The notes under the pieces: generated by a model
The model's input: the letters and a program-made list of their open reading frames with translations, nothing else
What the model was told of the DNA's origin: nothing
The model's database searches: none
From: Lepas anatifera
Taxonomy: Eukaryota; Arthropoda; Thecostraca; Lepadidae
DNA: 64,000 nt
Reading direction: 5' to 3'
NCBI GenBank assembly: GCA_034440635.1
Contig: JAOTON010001252.1
Location: 124,001 to 188,000, forward strand
Position numbers and translations under genes: made by a program
In this document: piece after piece, positions 45,690-56,482 of the stretch
How positions within the stretch are numbered: the stretch's first letter is position 1
Layout of the letters: the number at the start of each line of letters is the position of its first letter

Positions 45690-46240
45690 GACATTTGGGG
45701 CGTTCCAGGACAAATCTACCAGGCACCACCTGGATTTTACATACCATAGTGTCAGATTTCGCTTCAACTTCGTACACAGGGTTATCAGTGGTGTAGAATT
45801 CAGATTTGGGAATATTTATTTCTTCAAAATACGAGTTTCGGAGTTACAGCTTGCTGAAAATCGTGAAAATCCGGGTTTTTGTCAAAACATGGTGGCATAC
45901 AATCTTTATTTTCTGTGTAGTCCTTCGTTATGGATGCTCATTTAAAACGTGATTTTATCTAACATTCTTTTATCCAGCTTTGATAATTTAGTTGTTCAAA
46001 AATGTTTTTTTTGGTTTTTGGAAATTTGTATTTAATTCTTGAAACAATTGTCTCGAAGTGTGGCCAGTGATTCACCTTTAGATAACCTACAGGAAAATTT
46101 TTCCCTGTGCCTGTACTTTCTAATAACATTGGTTAAATTTTGCGTTCTTGATTTTATCGATGTCTAATCAGCCAAAGAATGACGCCATGCGCGCGAAAAT
46201 CGGCCGCCCGGCGCGCCCCACCGATAGCCGACTGGCACTT
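45690..46240 (+). repeat. dispersed repeat family W, copy 3
   Basis: The best-preserved copy, with GTTTCGGAGTTACAGC, AAAACATGGTGGCATACAA, GTGTGGCCAGTGATTCACC and GAATGACGCCATGCGCGCG ending at GGCCGCCCGGCGCGCCCC. Confidence 0.75.
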
Positions 46241-47655
46241 CGGCCAACCGACGACACGCACGCGTGTGGTGCTCAGCGGAGACTATAGGTTAGAAGTTTT
46301 CTGCTAGGGAAACATGCATCTACATAAGCACATTGTATTGTGGAAATTTTCATATGGCAAGGGTGTGCCGTCGACAAAAAATATTTTCTAGCCTTTCTCT
46401 TTGGCTCATGTTTTATTTTCGGCTTCAGTAAATTTTATTGATAGTTATGAATATCAACAACATTCGTCATAAATTATGTGTTTTGAACAGGACATTTTTA
46501 AAGGAAAAATCAGTGGGAGGAATTTTTGTCTTGACTATTATAGTGTTTTCTGAAGATCAAGACCCCACTTGGAAGGGGGAGGGGTTAATACAACTTAGAC
46601 GCCTTAGTGGCAAAAGAATGTTTCCCAATTTTTTTTGTATTCCATATTCTACAAATCATAGCTGCTGCTTAAGGCTGTCAGGTTTTTTGGCGAAAAAGGC
46701 CCAAACCCAGTTAGAAAAAGCGCCAAAAAGGGGCTAAATTTTATTTTCACTGAAATGGCCAAGTAAATACTAAAAATGCCAGCTGTGAAGCTAATATGAC
46801 CCCGAACAGTTATCGTAAACCCACAAAAAAACGAGTTGTATCACTGTTTAGAACTAATTGACAGTTTGATGTTGAGTTGACGGAATATTTCTTAGTACAC
46901 TGCCCATTTAATGGGAAGCCAGGGATGGCCTTTCAATCCCGCGTGGCCATCAAATGATTTTATCCACATAACCTGAAAATTTTTAGCATAAACTATTTTC
47001 ATATTTTTCTCTGTGAGTGTGGCAAGGTAAAGAAATTCCTAAAGTATCGAATACATGCGGTTTATGTTCTAAATCGAGACAAGTTTTATGTACATACTTA
47101 CTATATGTGGCTGTTGCCGTCAAAATTATCTAGATAATGTGGTGCAAAAACCACTTAATAATTTTTGGGGCTTATCGACGCACCTATTCAGGGTCACATG
47201 GCGTCGCCAACTCCTTCCCTTTCGGAAGGATTCTCGGGAGCCAGTTTGATGATTCTGACGAATCTTGTTGCCGAATATATATCTCCCAATTTTCAACATC
47301 AAGGAATCGATGAGAAAGGCCAACTAACAGCTTGGGGAGACTGGGGTCAGATTTAACACGGAGCAATTGTAACAGTGGCCATAATTTCCAAATTAACCGA
47401 TGGATCAGCTGCAACACCGGAAAGGCGCAGTCAGCTGATAACTCTTTTGGACACGGTGTGGCTGGTAAGTCGGGCTCAGTTTGCAATTAGGTGTTTTTTA
47501 CGATGTAAGTGAAATTTTTTAATTTTGAAGATGTGTAGCTTATTGACGGACGTTATAAGTTACAGCCTGAACAACTTGAGTGCGCTAGGAAGACTAAATA
47601 AGCTGCACAATGAGCACCTGCCACTTTCATCAAATCTGTAAGCGGATGTTTTGTT
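46241..47655. other. intronic DNA, nothing recognised
   Basis: Several 60-100-codon frames occur on both strands without family motifs. Confidence 0.4.
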
Positions 47656-48285
47656 TTGAAGATGGCGCAGTGTGAATTGGACAATAGTAATACTTTCCTT
47701 GGGTTCAAATGTAACAGTGTTACAAGTTACCCCATGACCTCGTCTACTAGTAAACTGATTCTTTACTGCACCAATGCAGTAGTTAGGTCTGCGGGTCGTT
47801 CCGGCCACCTGGATGCTGAGCAGCCCGGCCCATCGGGGACTGGTCAGGGGCCGGTCATCCCTGGGATCGTTCGGCCTTTGCCAAAGACCGGCCCACGGAA
47901 GCAGACCAATGTTGGCCGGAAGACCCGAAAAACAGCAGTTCTAATCGAAACGCCCCGAAAAGAGAACGCTAGAGCTGGAAGACAAGCGTACCGAAAAATA
48001 AATAAAATTCTGAGAAGTCCTAGACAGTTTGAGTTTTTGAAGGAAGAGAACGAAAAAAGGCAAAGAAAGCCATAGACAAAAAAACTCGGAGAACACCCGG
48101 CAAAAGTAGAAGCAGTGATGAGAAAGAAGAGGATGTCTTCTGTATCGTATGCATTGAGAACTTCCAAACCAGCAGGGCAAAGGAAACATTGGTCCAGTGT
48201 CAGTTATATTCTTATTGGGCCCACGAGGCATGCATTGCAGTCGGAAAGAACCAGACTCATGGCTTTAATATGTTATAATTGACCT
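47656..48285 (+). pseudogene. C-terminal remnant of a pogo/Tigger-like transposase
   Basis: 47790-48073 encodes a Pro/Lys-rich tail (VRPLPKTGPRKQTNVGRKTR, AVLIETPRKEN) ending in a stop. After a frameshift, 48100-48278 encodes DEKEEDVFCIVCIENF, then VQCQLYSYWAHEACI, a PHD-like zinc module. This tail plus Cys-rich module is how many invertebrate pogo-type transposases end. No DDE core is present. The assignment is from motif memory. Confidence 0.5.
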
Positions 48286-49188
48286 CCGGGGTGTTACAAC
48301 TGATCCTTCCATGGAGTCAAATGTAACTTTTGAAGTAATTTTTTTTCAAAACCAAGTTTCGACCAATAAATATTTTATTTTGGGATAGTGCTACATCTGC
48401 AATAGGTCCAAAAAGTGCAGGTTGCTGAAAATCTAAGGAAAAGTTATCTAGCACAAAGCATTGCCCTTCCTGAAGCAGAAATGTAAAAAAAATGTTCCAG
48501 TTTACCCCAGTCTCCCCGATCAACTTTACAGAAAAAATATTGATGCAATGATCTCACTATAAATTTCAGGTATGCTACCCCCACAATAATAAATAAATAG
48601 AATTGACGCAAAACCGCGTTGAACGTTTATTTTTTATTGCCGACATTTTTGGGGCCATTTTGGCGGAATTTCAGGGAACCTTTTTGGCTGCCGCTCCCCC
48701 ATGAGCGAAATCCTGGCTACGCCCCTGCAAGCATACGACTATTATTAGCCTATCTTTCCACGGCGTAGTTTACAAAAGGTACAATGGACGGGGTCCGTCG
48801 GCCGTCACGTGTTTAGCCTGCGCACTGGAGCCTGCCTAGTTTTGTGAACAAAACTTCTAGTAGAAAGATGATCGGTGCGAGGGACCTTATGGAACTCCTC
48901 GTTCTTCTGAGAGAAGGTAAAGTAGTGGACTTGCGCTGAAGCTGATATTTATCTTGTGCATGTCAGAACAGAGCTCTGGCGCATTCTTCATCAAACCCAG
49001 CATGCTGTTGTATTTTATTTACATTTCATTCACGGGATGAAATTAGATGGCCTCTGCATGTTATGAAAGATGGGCACATGGAGTGGAAAACGTTCGCGAA
49101 AATGATTGTTTTGACCGATGCATGAATTATTCACTATAAAGGGAAGTTGTTGCTGCCTGATTATTGAATGGATTCACAGTTCGTTCCT
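48286..49188. other. DNA-element end and unassigned sequence
   Basis: 48600-48730 (GACGCAAAACCGCG, TGGCGGAATTTCAGG, GAGCGAAATCCTGGCTACGC) is the inverted partner type of 25386-25520. The rest is unrecognised. Confidence 0.5.
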
Positions 49189-49498
49189 TTAACACGCGCG
49201 GTGGAGCGGGGTGAGGCGTCAACGCGCAATGGAGGGGGTTCTAAAGTGCCCCTCTGAGATCTAAAAATAACCAAGAGGGCTAGAATAACTCCCGTGTGGG
49301 GGGGGGTGACAATGATGTACATTATAGGCAAGTTTCATTGACCTGAGTCATTATTTTCAAGGCAAAGGAGGTCGTAATGGTCAAATCTGGGCCGTGCTGA
49401 AGACCTACGGAGAAAATGCCGAGATAGTGCGGAACAAAGCCGGGAATACACAAAAAGCCGACTGAGGTCATAGAGAGAAGGTCCCACACAATCTTCTC

Positions 49499-50333
49499 TT
49501 AAAGGGAATGTGGCACCTTGGTCGAATCCTGGAATTTAGTGTAATTAGGCGTACTTTTAGCAGGAAATAATGACACCACTCATGATTTCTCTAAAAAAAT
49601 GTACAAAAAGCTCAATATTTGGATTTTTAAAATACTCCTCTAGGAAATTGAATAAATATCTGGCTGTGGATGATGTCATGATCTGGCAGCCACTACCATA
49701 CTCGAAACGCTTCAAGGGCTTCGATTGGCTGATACTCATCGTGAGTCAGCATATGTCGTCACACCAACAGCCATGACAACTGTGGCCTGCGGCTAAGGGT
49801 ACATGAGGGGTACATTGCAGGTAGGTTTTAGTTTTTTTCTACGGAAATCTCGAGTTCCAAGACAAATGATATACTGAGTACCGGGTTTTTCCGACTTGCT
49901 TTACAACTTGGCTATCTCAGGGATAGTCAAGTTGTAAAGCATGCCGGAAAACCCGGTGCTCAATATATCATTTGTCTTGAAACTCAAAATTTCCGTGGAG
50001 AAAACTAAAAACCCTACCTGAAATGTACCCCACTTGTACCCTAGCCAGGCAGCCACAGTTCGCAGCTGTTGGTGTGACGACAGCGCTGACGTCACAATGA
50101 GTAATCAGCCAATCGAAGCCCTTGAAGCCTATTGAATAGTGCTGTAGTTGCCAGATCATGACGTCACCCACAGGTAAGATTTTTTCAACCTAGAGGAACA
50201 TTTTGAAAATCAAAATATTGAGCTCATTGTACATATTTAGGAGAAACCATGGACGTGTTGATGATGTTCAGCTATTTATGCCTCTAATTACACTAAATTC
50301 CTGGATTCAACCAAGGTGCCGCTTTCTCTTTAA
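49499..50333. mobile_element. 835-bp near-palindromic foldback element
   Basis: The two halves are complementary about 49920 over nearly their whole length. The tip is GACTTGC..AACTTGGCTATCTC against GGGATAGTCAAGTT..GCATG. The outer ends are GAATGTGGCACCTTGGT and ACCAAGGTGCCGCTTTC. TTAA occurs at both edges (49499-49502, 50330-50333). Confidence 0.85.
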
Positions 50334-50353
50334 AGATAGAGGTCAACATCCTT

Positions 50354-50376
50354 CAACCTAACCTAACCTAACCTAT
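50354..50376. repeat. (CCTAA)4 telomere-like run
   Basis: AACCTAACCTAACCTAACCT lies within element X copy 2. Its complement is TTAGG, the usual arthropod telomere unit. Confidence 0.8.
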
Positions 50377-50780
50377 TTGACCTATTGCGTAACAATATGA
50401 CCTCTTCCTAATTATGTACAATATAACTGGCACGATAGCAGCCTTTGGGCGGGGAATGAGAGTTCGACCTTGAAAAAGGCATTTGACCGTGACCTGTGAC
50501 CTTGACCTTCATGTGGGATGGACCTTGACTTATAACCCGAGCATAGTACGTTATGACGTCACCACTCGGTCTTCAGCGCAGGTGAACTGGGGCGACTGCG
50601 CGATTGAGACGGTCTCAAAGTATTGTTATAACTTCGAAAGCCTATAAGTAAAAAATTCCCGATTTCCTAAATTTCTTCACCAGTCTGCTCACGAGTTCTC
50701 TCGAATGTTCCCTAGTGGTGTTCCCCGGCTACCTCGGAAAATGTGAGGGGGCAGTTGTAGAACCCTCTCCACTATGCGTA

Positions 50781-51799
50781 TTAACACGCACCCGGCTGGG
50801 TCCCTGGCATGACGCGCCCCGCTGGGGGGGCGTATTTCGCCCCCTCCCATCCGTATTTCATTTCACAGGAAAGCTGAAGAAAAGTTACGGACAGCGTTCG
50901 AAAGCTCTTGACGAGACGAAGAGAAATTATACGGAGGATTTTATGTCAGGTCAAAATTGAGGTCAGCATTGATCAAAGAAGGTTCCATAGGCTTACAACA
51001 GGGCAGTGTACGTTTCCCCCTCTAGATTTGTACTCAGCAGAGCTAGTGCAAACATTCATGCATCATTGAGTTCATTTCATCGTGGCGAATTGAATACTGT
51101 ATAATATGACTTTGCTAGGTCAAATTGTGAAAATGACCTGACATCGAGCTAGGTCAGGGTCACAGGGTGACTTGGTATAGTCATTTTGCATATAAATAGA
51201 CGCTGTGACAAAATAGGCCCAATGCAAGCAAAATAGGAGCTTTATCTCAATTCAGTGAGAAGTTATTGGCAAAACAATCACTGTATGCTCCTGTGACCTA
51301 ACGTGACATTGAGAGGCCAGTGGTAAAAAACTCAACATGATGGTTAAGATCATGGTAAGAATACACGGTTTGAGGATTTTCAGCTTTATCTATCCAGTAC
51401 TTGCTGAAAACGAGTCCTGTCTATTTTGCACCATATACTGATAATTTGGTGACCAAAAAATTGGCCCCACCTTAGGTCAACAATATTAAAATTCCGATAT
51501 AGCAGATTTGTAGACTCCAATGACTTAATCATAATGTGAAAGTTCTAAACTGAGGGGTTGGCTGATGTTTCTTAGGCGCCGATTCAAACTTGTGATTTTA
51601 GGTTTTGAGGTCGAGTTTCTTGACCTTAGATAGCCCCTTGACTTGACATGACCTGACCTAAAAAATGTGGTCACATGCGTAAAATTTATCAGGGATAAGG
51701 TACTGCAAGTTCGTTGTTCTGCGTCTCTTCGTTTTGTGTTATCTGGGGAAAACCAGGAGGGGGGGCGAATTTGGCCTTCCCCAGCGGGGCGCGTGTTAA
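50781..51799. mobile_element. TTAA-type element Y, abutting element X
   Basis: It begins in the same TTAA that ends element X copy 2. The left end is CACGCACCCGGCTGGG, then CGCCCCGCTGGGGGGGCG. The right end is GGGGGGGCGAATTTGGCC, then CCCCAGCGGGGCGCGTG and TTAA (51796-51799). The end architecture and the flanking GGGGAAAACC match element Z. The interior is non-coding with AGGTCA half-sites. Confidence 0.75.
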
Positions 51800-52566
51800 A
51801 CTCAAATATCGCGAAGCCGGCTCCACGCCAAGTGTTCGCAATGCCAACTTTTTGCTCCTAACACCTCCCAGGCTCCTGCTCAGGTGTCTGAGTTTCTTTC
51901 CCATCTAGCTGTGTGTTGAGACCGGATAGAACTTACTCCAAATTGTGGAGTTCTGGAAATTCTCAGTAATTTCACTCAAACAATTGTTGTTATGGTACCG
52001 CACTCGAGTCGGGGAAATGTCGAAGATTGAACAGCGAACTGTTTCAGCCGTTGGAGTAGCACCAGCTCAGTTACACAGAGCGTGTTAGCACTGAGCTAAA
52101 ATTCTGGACACGACGGTCACAACCTTGCCATCAGCTGAGGCATCTGTCTCTCTGCGCCAGTGGTGCTCGACGTTCATAACCAACCCCACGTTCCGAATGA
52201 GAGCCCCGTCAGCCATGTGTACTGGCCACCAATGGTGCTACCCTCAAACGGCCGTGTCTGTCGCACCACTTGCACGGCTTTGCATGTGTTTGGTTGGTTG
52301 TTTTGTCATCGTGCTTATGCGGATAATTGTGTTACAATTGTGTTTCCTTACGCTTGCAATTAAGCTGATATTCCCTAGGTTCGAACCCCATTCTCAGATG
52401 CTATTGCGATAACTTGATACTATATTCTCAGTGCCGAATGATTCCAGCTGAATTCTGAGACTGACATGGAAATGCACACAGCAGTATGAGGCCAGCGGTG
52501 CTGGTTTTGTGACTGCAGCCGCGCCTGTTTGCCTCCTGCAATCACATGGTGTTGGACGCCGGGCAG
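51800..52566. other. intron before exon 5
   Basis: No element is recognised. The last 70 bases are GC-rich and lead to the acceptor ACGCCGGGCAG. Confidence 0.5.
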
Positions 52567-52734
52567 GCAGCAGCGGGCCGGCCACGCCGACCTCGCCGTC
52601 GCGGCCCGCCTCCTCACTGTCGCAGCGGAGCGGCGGCGGCGGCGGCACTGCGCCGCGGCGGCCGCGGCCGGCCAGTATTGCCGTCGTGCCGGCGCGGCAG
52701 CTGACTGTGGACGCGGCCCGCTCCCCTGCCGCCG
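52567..52734 (+). CDS. ens: MAP7/ensconsin-family gene, exon 5
   Basis: The exon (phase 1 to 1, 168 bases) joins the single base left from exon 4 and encodes GSSGPATPTSPSRPASSLSQ, a Gly run, then PRRPRPASIAVVPARQLTVD up to SPAA. This is the Ser/Pro-rich disordered linker seen between the two coiled coils in MAP7 proteins. The acceptor is GGGCAG|GC and the donor GCCG|GTGGGT. The phase fits both neighbours. A 24-bp array begins 100 bases downstream. Confidence 0.72.
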
Positions 52735-52833
52735 GTGGGTGTGTGTGGGTCTGTGTGCCGAGAGAGCGCGCTGGTCACTTGTGTGCCGGCGGATATGTCA
52801 GCTGCCTGGCCTCGGATCTCTTGCTGGAGTGTT

Positions 52834-53062
52834 GGGGGAACGCCACCTCGTGATGACGGGAGGGGGAGGAATGCCACCTCGTCATGATGGGGGAATGCCA
52901 CCTCGTGATGACGGGGGAACGCCACCTCGTGGTGACGGGGGAACGCCACCTCATCATGATGGGGGAACGCCACCTCATCATGATGGGGGAACGCCACCTT
53001 GTGATGACGGTGGAGGAACGCCACCCCATTTTGACGAGGGGAGGAACGCCACCTCGTGATGA
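52834..53062. repeat. 24-bp minisatellite, about 8 copies
   Basis: Unit GGGGGAACGCCACCTCGTGA plus TGAC, with CATCATGAT variants and two longer spacers. It starts about 100 bp after the exon 5 donor. Confidence 0.9.
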
Positions 53063-53524
53063 GGGGGGGACAAGTAGAAGACGAACTCCAAATTTTGGCC
53101 GTGTGAGAAATCTCGAAACTGTTCATCAGCACTAAGATTTCGAACATGTACGTGGGTTTATTACACTATCAAAAAGAAGGACCTGCTAAAGCCTAGACCA
53201 TGTCCTTGAGCCTCTGAGGGGGGGCGTCTTTCCCTGGTTCGCCAGCTGGTGGGGACGCCTAACCCCCGCCCTACGCTTGCTATGGCCATGACTGCTGCTT
53301 AAAGAACGTTTAAAGCCTGTTGCTTACAGGAGTGTCAGAGGTTTCAAGTCCAATGAGCCATGCTAGTCCTTTTGAGATCGGGAAAATATGAGCATTCAGA
53401 GAACGGGGTCCTACGAAATCGATCAATGTGGGGCTTATCCTAACCTCATCAACCTGGTTCACCACCCGTTCACCGTGATATCTTTTGGATTTGGCTTCCC
53501 AAGACATAACGGTGTGGTTGTCAG
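53063..53524. other. intron before exon 6
   Basis: 53185-53270 contains GC-rich inverted pieces like the end of a DNA element (GAGGGGGGGCGTCTTTCCC / GGGGACGCCTAACCCCC). Confidence 0.4.
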
Positions 53525-53673
53525 GAGGCCGGGCTCCGATCACTCCCAGCGGCGCCAAGACTGTGGTCAGCGCACTGAGGGCTTCCCCAGCACCGAAGTC
53601 GGCCTCCAGCGACGCCAAGACTCGGTGGACCGGTCCGGGGACGGCACAGACTCCAGCGGACCACACCCAACAG
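53525..53673 (+). CDS. ens: MAP7/ensconsin-family gene, exon 6 with a GC donor
   Basis: After TTGTCAG the frame reads GRAPITPSGAKTVVSALRAS, then KSASSDAKTRWTGPG to HTQQ. It joins exon 5 in phase. The only exit that preserves the next exon's 305-codon frame is after CAACAG at 53673, followed by GCGAGC, so a GC-AG intron is predicted. The normal GT site at 53739 would leave two bases and lead directly to a stop in the next exon. Ser/Lys/Pro-rich composition fits the MAP7 linker. Confidence 0.6.
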
Positions 53674-53870
53674 GCGAGCGGCAGCCCAACACTGATACTG
53701 CATATGTTTCACAACGCCAACTTGACTATGGGATCAAAGTAAATTTGTGCTGAAGTCGGTGGTAGCTTTGAATCCCAGCTTGTTTTCGTTTTCGAAAAAA
53801 GTGATTCGAAAAGAGTTGACATCAAATATGTTTCTAGTTTGCGATTTCACTAACCCGCGTGCTTCCACAG

Positions 53871-54786
53871 AAACAGCGCAAGTTAACCAGTCGGCAGCCT
53901 TTGCTGAGGGAGGCAGTCCCGCCGTTGTCCGCGAGCAGCGCTCGGTCAGAAGCATCGCAGTATCTGCAGAAGGAAGCAGAGGGTACCTGCCATCACCCCT
54001 CGGACCATTCACCACTCCCCAAGCCAGCTGGGGCTACCGCAGCTGAAGCTGTGGACGCTGGCGCTGAAGGCCCGGCTGCGGGCACTGTGGTGCCAGCTGG
54101 TGGAGTTGAGGTGGGTACCGTGGCCCTAGACGCCGCGCCGTTTCAGCCGACGGACCCGTGCCTGTCGAACCACAGAGGTGGAGAGGGCGTAACCGCTGCG
54201 ATGGCCCCAGGGACAGATCAGCCGGCCCCAGTCCAGTCAGTCAACGGGACAGCCAGCACTACTGTCCATGCACAAGTAGTGGGGCCGGCAGAGGTCGACC
54301 TGGCTATCACCGATGGGCAGACCAGTTGCATATGGCCAGCGGCTGCTGTACCGGCTACAGGGGCAGCAGTGGTGACAGACCAGCCTACATTCCCGGCCGG
54401 GGCACCTACTGCCAAAGCCGAGCCAGAGTCAGCGCTTCCCCAAATACCGCGGTGCAGCGAGGACGACCAGACCAAGACAGATACTGAAGCACCAGAACCG
54501 GGCACTAGTGCCGTCAACACCACTGAAAACTCCACCCAGTCCGATGCTGGGCCCGCAAACTCAACGTCACAAACACCAATGACTAATGCTTCAAGCGCTG
54601 TAACTGTGCATTGCTGCGGTTTTGAGAACACCTTGGACGAAGTGGCTGTTGGTGAGCAGGTGGAAGTTACAGGTGAAGCGAAGAACCAGCCAAGAGCGTC
54701 GCCCGCCAAATCCCCCTCACCAGTGCTGAGCAGGCGCGCCGCAACTCCACCCAGTCAGCCACCCTCTGACGCATCAGCATCGCAAG
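53871..54786 (+). CDS. ens: MAP7/ensconsin-family gene, exon 7 (large disordered linker)
   Basis: 305 codons read KQRKLTSRQPLLREAVPPLS through Ala/Thr/Pro-rich sequence to KNQPRASPAKSPSPVLSRRA and ATPPSQPPSDASASQ. The acceptor GCTTCCACAG is strong, and the donor GCAAG|GTAACT leaves one base. No domain is recognised. The low-complexity, Ser/Pro-rich composition and the position before the MAP7 domain fit the variable central region of the family. Most of the protein's length difference between species would lie here. Confidence 0.75.
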
Positions 54787-55118
54787 GTAACTGTCGAGAG
54801 TGGTGTGGTGGTCGGCCAGGTGGCTGCTTTTGAGTTCATGCCTCTGCCTGGCTGTTGTATTTTTAGAGTTGTATGACGTTTGCGTTGTAAGAGTTGTGCG
54901 AGCTGCAGGGTGGATCCCAGTAGGTGCCTGAGTCAAGACCAGGTACTGTTGGTCGGTTCGGTGTTGGTACGCTTCGATGTCCTTGGTTTTCTCTTATAAC
55001 AAATGACGTTGTTCGAGAATAGGTTGTGTTGGGCGTTGTGTGTGTTGTCTGATGTTGCGGTTGCTGTCGTCTGTTGGCCGGCGCCATTGTGCGGCTGACG
55101 GAGCTGACTGGCCGCCAG
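54787..55118. other. short intron
   Basis: TG/GT-rich; nothing else is recognised. Confidence 0.6.
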
Positions 55119-55336
55119 GCCGCACGCTGGCCGGCTACACGTCAGAGGCAGCAGCTGGGGCGGCGCTGGCCCAGCGGCGGCGGCGTGCGCGCCAGGAGGC
55201 CGAGCGTCAGGCGCGTCTGGCCGAGGAGGAGCGTCAGCGCCGCGAGGACGAGGAGCGCCGCCAGATGGAGGAGCAGGTGCGAGTGATGGAGGAGGCGCGC
55301 CGCGCCGAGCAGGCACGTCTCCAGTCCGCCATCCAG
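55119..55336 (+). CDS. ens: MAP7/ensconsin-family gene, exon 8 (MAP7 domain, first half)
   Basis: Joined to the base left from exon 7, the exon encodes GRTLAGYTSEAAAGAALAQR, then RRRARQEAERQARLAEEERQ and EEQVRVMEEARRAEQARL. In MAP7 proteins the equivalent segment starts with a T(S/T)xEEAxxxLAxKRRxAR motif and forms the kinesin-1-binding helix (family knowledge). The start at 55119 fits the phase. The donor ATCCAG|GTCAGT at 55337 is strong and in phase 0. Codon usage is extremely GC-rich. Confidence 0.9.
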
Positions 55337-55771
55337 GTCAGTACCGACTCCATGACACGGCTTACCTTTCAAATAGGACTCGCCACATGCCCCATATATG
55401 GTTAAGGCTAGCTGTTATTGGGCTTGTCTTGTACCGCACATTGATCGATCGTGCATTTGTGTTGCAAGCTGATTCTTGTTATTTTGATTTTTTATTTATT
55501 TTTAAGTTCCGGTATTTAATTGTGCTGCCTCCAAAAGATGCCAAGATTACTATTTGATATATTGTACTTAGCCCTATTAGTGAACGGGGGTATATCTTCC
55601 CCCAATGCTATGGCTGGAAAAACATCGCCTTTGCCTTCGTGACCTTCCCTAGAAATCAATTCTGCAAAAAAATGGCGGTTGAACGAAATTTCTTTGGCCC
55701 ATGAGTTAACTGCTCCAGAGCCATTTTTGAGGGCACATTGACAGGCTATGAGGCTGCACTAGTCGGGAGAG

Positions 55772-55829
<58 letters not shown>

Positions 55830-56482
55830 GGTGAGTGTTACAACACTTTTTTCGAAATCGAAATCTTTTCACGCGGTTTTAGACGGTAGACACAAATATA
55901 AGGACAGTCCTGCAAAAAAATCGTCATTTTCTCGAGTTTAAGCAACGGATTTTCACTTTTTAACCTTCCCCAGTGGAGCGGAAGGGTGCTGACTAACCCC
56001 CTACAGATTTTTCGTCGTCGCGGAGAAGCGGTGGCGCCAAGCACCACCGTACTTGGCACAGCTGATCATTAATCAATTCTGCAACTTCCCCTAAAAATTT
56101 TAAGTTCAGGTCATCTCGGGTCAGGTCACCAGGCCAGGTCAAGTGACCTCACTTAAAAAAATGTTTGGGATTGCATAACTCGGAGTAGGGTTGATTTATC
56201 GATGTGAAACCTTTTTCATATAATGGGCTCGCCGGGGCAGTGTCCCAAAAGCTGGGGTGCTGGGTGCAGAGCGACACCCAGTCGAGCAGAATTTTCCACT
56301 CACTTTTATACTTTTTTTAGCTAAATTTTACACCCATTTCTCAATTTAGTTACCAAAGACATAATTTTGTAAGTTTTCTTTCTTTTTTGACAGTAAGCAT
56401 ATTACCTGATGGTGGATAGGCAACAGCTTCCTTAAGTGATTATCTGCAACATGTACACAAACGTACAAATATTGTGAACACA
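55337..56482. other. intron with a microsatellite and a TTAA-family end
   Basis: (TA)n at 55774-55827. 55960-56165 matches 45500-45689 (TTAACCTTCCCCAGTGGAGC, CGTACTTGGCACAGCTGATC, TCAGGTCATCTCGGGTCAGG). Confidence 0.6.
55774..55827. repeat. (TA)n microsatellite
   Basis: About 26 uninterrupted TA dinucleotides. Confidence 0.95.

Larger units (their letters stand above)
49189..50784 (-). mobile_element. TTAA-type element X, copy 2, with a nested palindrome
   Basis: TTAA at 49189-49192 is followed by CACGCGCGGTGGAGCGGGG. The right end ACCCTCTCCACTATGCGTA meets TTAA at 50781-50784. The interior matches the reverse complement of 60466-61337 (CCGAGATAGTGCGGAAC.., TTGACCTCGAAAA-type and GTGACCTTGACCTTCATG blocks). 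A palindromic element is nested at 49499-50333. Without it the copy would be about 0.76 kb. Confidence 0.75.

Noticed and set aside
52614..53147. 177-codon minus-strand frame with repeated VAFPHHDE
   Set aside because: Product of the 24-bp array; no start or splice context.
53525..53738. Exon 6 ending at the GT donor 53739
   Set aside because: Leaves two bases and runs into a stop just after the next acceptor; the GC donor keeps the frame.
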